DNA from: Nitrospira sp.
GTDB lineage: Bacteria; Nitrospirota; Nitrospiria; Nitrospirales; Nitrospiraceae
Direction of reading: 5' to 3'
Length of the DNA stretch: 11,833 nucleotides
NCBI GenBank assembly: GCA_025360665.1
Contig: JANYBU010000116.1
Location: 1-11,833, forward strand
The notes under the pieces: model-generated
Told to the model about the DNA's origin: nothing
The model's input: only the letters and a program-made list of their open reading frames with translations
The model's database searches: none
Part shown: positions 1 to 5,442 of the stretch, piece by piece
Numbering within the stretch: the first letter of the stretch is position 1
Layout of the letters: each line of letters starts with the position of its first letter
Position numbers and translations under genes: made by a program

Positions 1-102
1 GTGAACAACAAGATCCGCGTCATTCAGCGGCGCAGCTACGGCCTACGTGACGAGGAGTACCTGCGCCTCAAAGTCCTCACCTGCATGCTCGACCCGATAT
101 GA
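1..102 (+). CDS. ISL3-family transposase, C-terminal end (partial)
   Basis: The frame is open from the window edge to a TGA at 100-102 and gives 33 residues containing NNKIRVIQRRSYG and an EEYLRLKVLT segment. This N-K-I-x-V-I-x-R-R-x-Y-G pattern followed by a short Leu/Arg-rich tail is what I know from the extreme C-terminus of DDE transposases of the ISL3 (IS204/IS1001/IS1096) family. The catalytic domain lies upstream, outside the window, so intactness cannot be judged. A candidate terminal inverted repeat follows about 15 nt after the stop, as expected for the right end of such an element. The GTG at position 1 is just the window edge and not a start. Family assignment rests on a short tail, so another DDE family is possible. 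Confidence 0.7.
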   Translation: MNNKIRVIQRRSYGLRDEEYLRLKVLTCMLDPI

Positions 103-117
103 AATCAGGCCGAAATC

Positions 118-141
118 ACCCACTCGGGAAGGAGAAGACCC
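118..141 (+). repeat. Candidate right terminal inverted repeat of the ISL3-like element
   Basis: The stretch ends in GGAGAAGACCC, whose complement starts GGGTCTTCTCC. ISL3-family termini commonly begin with GG and a CTT-containing core, and the position just after the transposase stop fits. The left end lies outside the window, so the inverted partner and the 8-bp target duplication (the right copy would be TTTAAGAA at 142-149) cannot be verified. Confidence 0.35.
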
Positions 142-343
142 TTTAAGAAATAAGAAGTGCAGGTCAGTGAGGCGATTCCTTTGCTCCCGGAACCCCCACT
201 TCAGAAAGTGGTCGTTCGACGGCCGCAGTCGGAATCACCTCACTGGCCCGCACAAGGGGGAAGAGAGGAGCCGTCTGCAAGAACTGGCAAGTGGCGCATC
301 CGTAACGACAGCGCAGATCCTGTTTCGGGCCACGCAAGGAAGC

Positions 344-350
344 AAGGAGA
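344..350 (+). promoter_or_regulatory. Ribosome binding site that sets the GTG start of the GT51 gene
   Basis: AAGGAGA lies 4-5 nt before GTG at 355. The frame is open upstream to a GTG at 157, but that part encodes a Pro/Ser/Arg-rich low-complexity sequence with no resemblance to the family. The next in-frame ATG (394) has no Shine-Dalgarno sequence. This site therefore favours the 355 start. Confidence 0.6.
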
Positions 351-354
351 GCCT

Positions 355-1038
355 GTGCTAATAGGGTTGCTAAGATTCGTTGCTAAAATAATCATGCGAA
401 AGGATTGGCGTTTTGTGCACGATCGCATCGCCTTTGAATTGAGTCAGATAGCTAAGGAGGACAAGTGCTCACCGTCACTCGCGGCACAATTACTTCTTGT
501 ATCAGGCGAAGACCATCGTCATGGGCGTCACTGTGGATTTGACCTCTATGCGATTTGCCGCGCAACATGGAAACGCGTTACCTGGCAGTCGCGAGAGGGT
601 GCAAGTACAATTGAACAACAGATAGTACGAGTAATTACCAAACGTTTCGAAGTGACTGTTAGGAGGAAAGTGAGAGAGATTCTGTTGGCCGCTCTTGTCG
701 CGGAGTCATTTCCAAAAGCTCTTCTCCCTTCGGTTTATCTTCGTGTCGGATATTACGGGTGGCGAATGGATGGCTACTCTCAGGCTTGTAATAGTCTTGG
801 CCTTCATCCTAAGTATCTAAGTTTGGGGCAAGCTGCCAGTCTTGTGGCCAGACTAAAGTACCCACAACCGCGAGTGATGCCAGGACACCGCGTTGATCAG
901 ATTCGATGCCGTAGCCAACACTTGTTGGCCCTTTATCAATATCACAAACTCGATGGAACCTATGACCACCTACTCCACCAGCCCATTTATATCGATCCCG
1001 TCACTTCAGGATTTGCACGAAGCCTTCCCGGATACTGA
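355..1038 (+). CDS. Stand-alone GT51 peptidoglycan glycosyltransferase-domain protein
   Basis: The 227-residue product (start GTG 355) is almost entirely one GT51 domain, the lipid II-polymerising domain of class A PBPs and MtgA. Motif 1 is E52-D53 with H59 and G61; the usual Phe of EDxxFxxH is His. Motif 2 is G82-A-S-T-I-E-Q-Q89, where the normal STITQQ Thr is Glu and the Lys-Asn just downstream is absent. Motif 3 is R104-K105-x-x-E108. A degenerate motif 4 follows (K121, Y128-L129, then Arg instead of Asn). The presumed catalytic Glu of motif 1 is kept. There is no transpeptidase domain and no convincing membrane helix; the N-terminal 14 residues are only short and hydrophobic (VLIGLLRFVAKIIM). 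MtgA normally has a membrane anchor. The gene overlaps the nucleotidyltransferase gene by 77 nt or more, which implies coupled expression. Low GC and the adjacent IS end suggest transfer. The domain is clear; whether it polymerises glycan, and the role of the pair, are unknown. Confidence 0.82.
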   Translation: MLIGLLRFVAKIIMRKDWRFVHDRIAFELSQIAKEDKCSPSLAAQLLLVSGEDHRHGRHCGFDLYAICRATWKRVTWQSREGASTIEQQIVRVITKRFEVTVRRKVREILLAALVAESFPKALLPSVYLRVGYYGWRMDGYSQACNSLGLHPKYLSLGQAASLVARLKYPQPRVMPGHRVDQIRCRSQHLLALYQYHKLDGTYDHLLHQPIYIDPVTSGFARSLPGY

Positions 1039-1654
1039 AGCGTTACGTGCAGCAGTTAGGGGAGGAAAGCGTCACGGTCAGGAAGTTCTTGCTCGACTTT
1101 GGATTACCGAAGGAATTCCTTTCGCATTTCAGAGCAATCCTTCAGTTTATGAAGAAATGCGTGGATGGTTGAGCCATAGGTTATCAGTTCATCCCAAAGA
1201 GATTACATTAGTAGGGAGTGCGCGGATTGGATACTCGTTGGCAAGCCCGCCTGAGCTTGGAAGGCCTTTCGGGAAACACTCTGACCTCGACCTCTGTGTA
1301 GTATCTGCTACCTTGTTCGGGCAATTTGAGGAGGCAGTCGAACAATTTAGGGTTGACTATCGGGCCGGGAAAGTTTTACCGCTTAGCGACACCGAGCGCC
1401 AGCTCTGGAACGCAAATCTCGATTTCGCTAGTAGAAACTTACCCAAGGGCTTCTTTGATGCGAACAAGGTTCCAAATAGGCAACAGTATCCTCTCGCACA
1501 AAAGATAGCTCAGGCCATGTTTCTTTTAGTCAAAAAATTAGATGTAACGCCGATGGCTCCACGAGTTCGTAAGGCTTCGATCAGAATTTATCAGGACTGG
1601 CCAAGTCTGATAAATCGAGTGGCATTTAATCTTGGATGGGCACTAAACTCATAG
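962..1654 (+). CDS. Nucleotidyltransferase-fold protein paired with the GT51 gene
   Basis: From ATG 962 the product is 230 residues. The segment ITLVGSARIGYS (G85-S86) is followed by SDLDL (D108, D110), the G-S...D-x-D signature of the DNA polymerase beta-type nucleotidyltransferase superfamily. The spacing between the two motifs is about 21 residues, longer than usual. A third metal-binding acidic residue is not obvious. An N-terminal helical segment of about 80 residues (EAFPDTEALRAAV region) and a C-terminal helical part ending in a conserved-looking WPSLINRVAFNLGWAL complete the protein. The start is uncertain: ATG 953 and 962 have weak ribosome sites, while TTG 893 has AGGA 7 nt upstream but adds 23 residues read out of frame from the GT51 gene. 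Any of these starts overlaps the upstream gene by 77-146 nt. The substrate is unknown; an AMP/UMP-transfer toxin, an antiviral second-messenger enzyme or a regulatory NTase are all conceivable and not distinguishable here. Confidence 0.75.
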   Translation: MTTYSTSPFISIPSLQDLHEAFPDTEALRAAVRGGKRHGQEVLARLWITEGIPFAFQSNPSVYEEMRGWLSHRLSVHPKEITLVGSARIGYSLASPPELGRPFGKHSDLDLCVVSATLFGQFEEAVEQFRVDYRAGKVLPLSDTERQLWNANLDFASRNLPKGFFDANKVPNRQQYPLAQKIAQAMFLLVKKLDVTPMAPRVRKASIRIYQDWPSLINRVAFNLGWALNS

Positions 1655-1896
1655 CGGTTCCATGTTTGGCTTGATCTCAGTTGTTGATTATTCTGCTGTG
1701 TGGCATTTTCGTCTGGTTGCTCCTCTCAAAAGCTAAATCTTGGCCCTCGTTCAAACCTGTGCCTCTAGTCGGTCCTTGCCTTCGGTTCACTCTTATCCAG
1801 AGCCAGTTTGCGCGGGGTTAGGAGGGGCACTTATCTTGCTGGCCTCTCTTCGTCTTCCGTCCTCTATGGAAAACTTTACATGAAAAGGGGGATCCG

Positions 1897-2763
1897 ATGG
1901 CACCAGTGTTGGAACTCGATCGGCAGACAGCCTCGTTTGTGCGGCAACTCGAAGAACAACGGAAACTCGAAAAGACTCTTCTGGTCGAACGGGTTCGCGG
2001 AACGAAAGAAGGGCTGGAGTCGGTCTTCAGCGACATCAAGAGCCGTGTGGCGGTGCTGGAGAAACTGAACGGGTCGGCGAGTGCCAGCTGCATTGCGCCG
2101 ATCGGCTGGAGCAAGCTGATCTTTACCGGAGCGGATAGTGTCTCGGCGCCGAATACCATCGGATTCGGCGATCGGGATGAAACGCTGTGCAAGCTCGATC
2201 AGATCAAATACCTTGAAGACACGCACTATCTCCGCCTTGCTGCGAATCCCCACTACGTGGAGCATGTGCTGCCGAATAAATCGGTCCAGGCACGCGTCGG
2301 GGCGAATCCTTCGCTCTGGGATACGCTCGGGTATGTCCACGCGGGCTACACGACTCTGCTGCAGATTCCCGCCTCGATGGAGCCGACGACGGTGTCGATC
2401 ATGTCGCGGGTGAACACCCTGTTTAACTGGGTTGAAACGAACGCAGTCGGAGACGAGTGGTACGCCCATGTGTCGGCCGCCGCGCGACTGTGGGTGACCT
2501 ATGATGGCGAGTTTCGTCAGGCGCCGCCCGCCCAGTTTGTGAATCTTCTCGCTTCGCCAAAGCAATTGCGGACGCATCACGACATTGCCTCACAGGCCCC
2601 AAGCGCCGCACTGACCATGCAAGTCTCGGCCTCAGCCGGCAGCGGCACGACGATCAGCGTGTACGAATCCATCGAACTCGTGGCCACCACGCCGAACGGG
2701 CATGCCTACCTTGACGGCATATTTTCCTGGGAACCGTTGGCAGTACAGCTGCGAGAGGGATGA
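1897..2763 (+). CDS. Hypothetical protein, N-terminal coiled coil plus beta-rich domain
   Basis: Not recognised. The 288-residue product starts at ATG 1897, preceded by a GGGGGA ribosome site at 1887-1892. Residues 8-58 are highly charged and heptad-like (QLEEQRKLEKTLLVERV...) and should form a coiled coil. The rest is mixed, with Trp/Tyr-rich and beta-strand-like stretches and a C-terminus in alternating hydrophobic residues (ISVYESIELVATTP). No signal peptide, membrane segment or enzymatic motif is visible, so a cytoplasmic or assembled structural role is possible. A long antisense frame (1876-2580) covers most of it, but the plus-strand product has the start signal and the plausible protein composition. 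The 242 nt upstream contain no gene and no convincing promoter that I can define. The next downstream unit is a toxin-antitoxin pair with its own promoter. Confidence 0.75.
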   Translation: MAPVLELDRQTASFVRQLEEQRKLEKTLLVERVRGTKEGLESVFSDIKSRVAVLEKLNGSASASCIAPIGWSKLIFTGADSVSAPNTIGFGDRDETLCKLDQIKYLEDTHYLRLAANPHYVEHVLPNKSVQARVGANPSLWDTLGYVHAGYTTLLQIPASMEPTTVSIMSRVNTLFNWVETNAVGDEWYAHVSAAARLWVTYDGEFRQAPPAQFVNLLASPKQLRTHHDIASQAPSAALTMQVSASAGSGTTISVYESIELVATTPNGHAYLDGIFSWEPLAVQLREG

Positions 2764-2815
2764 GAAGTATATTGGTTGTACGCTCGGCAGACCTTCCGTT
2801 CATCGAGACGCGATC

Positions 2816-2844
2816 TTGACTCAGAGAATCGAGAGGCCTAGACT
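2816..2844 (+). promoter_or_regulatory. Sigma70-type promoter of the toxin-antitoxin operon
   Basis: TTGACT at 2816-2821 (5 of 6 to TTGACA) is separated by exactly 17 bp from TAGACT at 2839-2844 (4 of 6 to TATAAT). Transcription would start near 2851, shortly before the AAGGAG ribosome site (2861-2866) and the ATG at 2873. Spacing and location are both what a dedicated TA promoter should show. Confidence 0.55.
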
Positions 2845-2872
2845 TCGAGCACCGATTTGGAAGGAGTGGGTG

Positions 2873-3052
2873 ATGCCGACTGCAAAAAAACAAGCCCTCG
2901 ACATGGTAAAGAAGCTTCCGGAAAAGGCCACCTGGGACGACATCATGTACGGCGTATACGTCCGCAAGAAAATCGAAGCTGGTGTAAAGGCTGCCGATGA
3001 AGAGAGAGTGGTATCGCACGAAGACGTGAAGAAGCGTTTCATTAAGAAATGA
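2873..3052 (+). CDS. Antitoxin of a ParE-type type II toxin-antitoxin pair
   Basis: A 59-residue charged protein with ATG 2873 and a strong AAGGAG site 6 nt upstream. The segment WDDIMYGVYVRKKIEAG and the tail with SHEDVKKRF are typical of a short antitoxin type that I know from pairs with ParE/RelE toxins; it is shorter than a canonical ParD and has no obvious ribbon-helix-helix start. In the family, the C-terminal half usually wraps the toxin. The stop overlaps the toxin start in an ATGA (3049-3052), giving the translational coupling usual for such operons. It is probably autoregulated with the toxin, although no clear operator palindrome was identified around the promoter. The frame is open upstream to 2702, but that stretch lies over the end of the preceding gene. 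Confidence 0.83.
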   Translation: MPTAKKQALDMVKKLPEKATWDDIMYGVYVRKKIEAGVKAADEERVVSHEDVKKRFIKK

Positions 3053-3360
3053 TCCGCCTTGAGTGGACCGACCCCGCCGTTGCCGATCTCGAACATATCC
3101 AGGATTACATCGCCAGAGATTCTGTCGAATACGCCGATGCTCTTGTCGAGCGTCTCATTCTGTCCGTTGACCGTCTTGCATATTTCCCAGAGAGCGTCCG
3201 GCGTGTCCCCGAGGCAAAAGACCCACGCGTTCGTGAGCTGTTGATCGAGGGATACAGAATAATCTATCGACTGAGGAAGGGCGTCGTGCAGATCCTCACG
3301 ATTGTGCACGGCGCAAGAGACCTTGTTCGAATGAGACCGAAGCCCTGGAGCAAGCGATAA
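3049..3360 (+). CDS. ParE/RelE-superfamily toxin
   Basis: The 103-residue product follows the ParE/RelE plan throughout. It opens with a strand (MIRLEWTDPAVADL), then a two-helix hairpin (HIQDYIARDS...ALVERLILSVDRL), the FPESVRR turn, and the beta-sheet with VRELLIEGYRIIYRLR and VVQILTIVHGARDL. The length is normal for the family. ParE members poison DNA gyrase and RelE members cleave mRNA on the ribosome. Sequence style here is closer to ParE (Y-R-I-I-Y-R and HGARD segments), but the target cannot be proven. Its ATG overlaps the antitoxin stop. The toxin ends only 7 nt from the end of the convergent gene at 3368, so no room is left for a separate terminator. Confidence 0.9.
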   Translation: MIRLEWTDPAVADLEHIQDYIARDSVEYADALVERLILSVDRLAYFPESVRRVPEAKDPRVRELLIEGYRIIYRLRKGVVQILTIVHGARDLVRMRPKPWSKR

Positions 3361-3367
3361 GTGGCGG

Positions 3368-4639
3368 CTATCCAACCGAGTAGAACGACTTCACGATCTC
3401 TGAGGTGTTGAACAGCATCGCGTTGAGGCGGGTATAGGCCGCGTGGCCGAAGTAGTGGTCGCGCACATTCGTTGACCCGGTGGAATCTTTGTAGTCGGCG
3501 AGAATCCCCAGCCCCTCACTCGGGATACGGACGGCACGGCGGGCACATTCGAGCCATCGTTCGAATCCATCAAACGGTTCCACGATCTCCCAGACGGCTT
3601 TATTGGCCGCCTTGGCTGCATCGGTCGTCGGCACGGCATCGCTGCCGGCCACGGCCAATTCCTGTACATAATCTCCGCCCCACGCGATCGGCATTTCCAT
3701 TGTGATCTGGGGTAACTCCATCTTCGAGAGCCAGGTCTTGCCATCGGTTCGAAGGTTCCGATGGTTGACGATGTGCAGCAGCTTGCGCAATCCTGACATG
3801 TCCCATCCGTAACGTACCGGCATGCCGAACGTGACGACGTCCAGCATCGCTCTATTGAGGAGTGTGCCATTCGACAGCAGCGGAGCGACACGTTGAATCG
3901 TCGAGGCGATGTCTGATCGATTGACCTGCGAGGCAAAAGCCGACAACAGATCGAGCAGCCGCGTTCGGCTACTGGTCGAGGCCACACATAAGAGGTTCGA
4001 GACGAGGGCGAGGACTAACCCGGCCTGCCCATGAGCCTGCACGAGGATTCGATCTCCTTGGCCCAGCTTGTGGGTCTCGCTCCAGTCGCGAAGACGTCCG
4101 AGCAGCGAGACGGCCGCCATGGTACGGCCCAGGTGGTGCTGTTCACAGGACCAGAGTTCGCGGACGCAATGGATCGGACGGTCCAGGCCTCGGTTGAGCG
4201 ACTGTCTCATCAGTTCCAGGTAGGTGTTTGTGAAATTTCCGGCATCCCCGATCTGCTCATCGAGCAGCCTCTTGGTGGCGTCATCATTTTCGAGCGGTGA
4301 CTTCAACCCGCCGGGCAGCGGTGAGATGCCATTGCTGCCATCCCGCATCAGGGCCAGTAAGGCATCGAGTCCCGCCACGCCACGCGAGTAGCCACGTTTG
4401 AGCCCGCCCAGTTCATCCAACCGTTGTACCCCAAAGACGTCGGTCCCCATGATGGAGCCGTGCAGCAAGACGATCACGCGGACACCGGTTTGCGACAGGC
4501 GCTTGCCGAGTGCGGCCATCGCGTCCTGCCCGGGAGGCGATTCTGGCAGGTTAGTCGGGGTGACCTCACGAACGGTGAGTCGCTCGCCAGGATTTTTCCG
4601 GGACATCTCGTCGTGTTGAAAACTGTTTTCGATCGGCAT
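3368..4639 (-). CDS. Alpha/beta-hydrolase-like protein lacking the nucleophile serine
   Basis: The 423-residue product has a lipase-like layout. A strand VRVIVLLHG (H60-G61) with the flanking SIMGTDVFG resembles the oxyanion-hole HG of alpha/beta hydrolases. The strand RILVQ leads into A202-H203-G204-Q205-A206-G207, sitting exactly where GHSxG is expected and followed by the helix LVLALVSNLL. The serine position is glycine and both flanking glycines of GxSxG are alanine or shifted. Near the C-terminus, D394, H395 and H399 (DHYFGHAAYT) are at a plausible position for the catalytic His. No signal peptide is visible, so it is probably cytoplasmic. Start at ATG 4639 is preferred for length, although ATG 4606 is possible and neither has a good ribosome site. 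It could be a non-catalytic scaffold, or my alignment of the elbow could be wrong. Real gene with high confidence, function unknown. Confidence 0.65.
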   Translation of the reverse strand: MPIENSFQHDEMSRKNPGERLTVREVTPTNLPESPPGQDAMAALGKRLSQTGVRVIVLLHGSIMGTDVFGVQRLDELGGLKRGYSRGVAGLDALLALMRDGSNGISPLPGGLKSPLENDDATKRLLDEQIGDAGNFTNTYLELMRQSLNRGLDRPIHCVRELWSCEQHHLGRTMAAVSLLGRLRDWSETHKLGQGDRILVQAHGQAGLVLALVSNLLCVASTSSRTRLLDLLSAFASQVNRSDIASTIQRVAPLLSNGTLLNRAMLDVVTFGMPVRYGWDMSGLRKLLHIVNHRNLRTDGKTWLSKMELPQITMEMPIAWGGDYVQELAVAGSDAVPTTDAAKAANKAVWEIVEPFDGFERWLECARRAVRIPSEGLGILADYKDSTGSTNVRDHYFGHAAYTRLNAMLFNTSEIVKSFYSVG

Positions 4640-4698
4640 AGGGGAGTTACATATCCGATGTGGGTGACGGACTGCAACGAATGACCAGCAGGATGCTG

Positions 4699-4797
4699 AA
4701 AAAGCCCATCAGCCTGTCTTGTTCATTTGGTCTATTCGGTCTGTCTGGTTTGTTTGGTTGCATGAGACTAACCAGATAGACCAGACAGACAGGGCTT
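4699..4797 (-). terminator. Possible large hairpin terminator of the minus-strand LPP20/FlgT-like operon
   Basis: Read on the minus strand, AAGCCC (4797-4792) and GGGCTT (4707-4702) enclose the 21-bp repeat hairpin, and the distal arm runs into five T (4703-4699). It lies downstream of the two-gene minus-strand unit. The stem is interrupted, so termination is plausible but not certain. The word GCAGGATGCTGAAAAAG at 4687-4703 resembles an intergenic repeat edge that I recall from Nitrospira genomes; this is recollection, not a search result. Confidence 0.4.
4712..4790. repeat. Inverted repeat built of 9-nt units (T/G-rich arm)
   Basis: The left arm reads as units in an exact 9-nt register beginning at 4712, 4721, 4730, 4739 and 4748: GCCTGTCTT, GTTCATTTG, GTCTATTCG, GTCTGTCTG, GTTTGTTTG. 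On the opposite strand the right arm (4764-4790) gives GTCTGTCTG, GTCTATCTG and GTTAGTCTC. Positions 4739-4759 and 4770-4790 form a 21-bp stem around a 10-nt loop, with 18 Watson-Crick pairs and three pairs that are G-U in a plus-strand transcript. The element lies in the 233-nt gap between two minus-strand genes. It is built like the element at 6910-6998. Confidence 0.7.
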
Positions 4798-4872
4798 GTC
4801 CCAGGCGCCTAGGCCATCGAGGTTTTGTTGTGCCGAAATGGCTTTTCCAGAGCCTGTTAGAGGGGAGGTGGC

Positions 4873-5439
4873 TTATCGAATGACCGCCGGGGTGGGTTCG
4901 AGGCGGTCGGGTGCTGGGTTGGGCTGGATTTGGCTCTTGGGCATGACGGCGGTGGCGCTACAGGTTTTGCCCTCTTCGTCCATCTGGCGATCTACGATCT
5001 TCACGCCCTGGAGATATTCCTGGACGATTTCCTCCCTGGTGAGTTCGATGTCCTGTTCCGCCTCTCGGCCAGTCCGCTCGCGAATTCGATCGACCATGTG
5101 TTCCTTGACCATCACACGGATTTGTTTCGCGAGATCGGTCCGGGCTGAGAGCTCTGACACCCGCTGGCAGACCATCTTGCCTTTATTCAGATCCCCCTGA
5201 CCTTTGCCGACGAGGTACTGGTCCGGTGAATAGCTATTGCGATCTTCAACCTTGTGGCGCAACCCGGACGGCGCTTTTGTGGGGTCTTGTTGTCCTGTGT
5301 GCTGCTTGAGTTGATCAAAGGATTGCTCTGCGTGGGTTCGAACATCGCTTGGATCCGCAGCAAACGAATGCAGCGGCAGCAAGATTGAACAACCCGCGGC
5401 GATCAACGCAACGATCAACTGACTACATTTGCTCCTCAC
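4873..5439 (-). CDS. Exported LPP20-like envelope protein
   Basis: The 188-residue product starts at GTG 5439. A signal peptide is clear: basic start, hydrophobic LIVALIAAG, and a likely signal peptidase I cut at HSFA-ADP (after residue 27). An AAGC at residues 14-17 resembles a lipobox, but the hydrophobic stretch continues past it, so I favour a soluble exported protein. Residues about 75-167 fit the LPP20-type domain: YLVGKGQGDLNKG, a central helix with SELSARTDLAKQIRV, and the closing KIVDRQMDEEGKTCSATAVM, as in proteins of the LPP20/FlgP type. The C-terminus is Pro-rich. The gene begins 3 nt after the stop of the FlgT-like gene, so the two are cotranscribed. No flagellar genes are near, which argues for a general envelope role. 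Confidence 0.72.
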   Translation of the reverse strand: MRSKCSQLIVALIAAGCSILLPLHSFAADPSDVRTHAEQSFDQLKQHTGQQDPTKAPSGLRHKVEDRNSYSPDQYLVGKGQGDLNKGKMVCQRVSELSARTDLAKQIRVMVKEHMVDRIRERTGREAEQDIELTREEIVQEYLQGVKIVDRQMDEEGKTCSATAVMPKSQIQPNPAPDRLEPTPAVIR

Positions 5440-5442
5440 GCG

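Noticed and set aside
157..354. N-terminal extension of the GT51 frame from GTG 157
   Set aside because: It encodes a Pro/Ser/Arg-rich sequence unlike the family, and a strong ribosome site directly precedes GTG 355. I see no gene between the IS end and 355; only a 6-bp hairpin CCACTT/AAGTGG around 196-211, too weak to call.
1776..1799. TTGCCT ... TATCCA upstream of the 1897 gene
   Set aside because: Spacer of only 12 bp, so not a credible sigma70 promoter.
1876..2580. 234-codon open frame on the minus strand
   Set aside because: Antisense shadow of the 1897-2763 gene; His/Arg-rich composition and no supporting start signal.
2737..2773. TTGGCA ... TATATT as a promoter for the toxin-antitoxin pair
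   Set aside because: The spacer is 25 bp, far outside the usable range; the 17-bp-spaced pair at 2816-2844 is much better.
4712..4790. CRISPR array
   Set aside because: Units are only 9 nt, degenerate, contiguous without spacers, and arranged as inverted arms.
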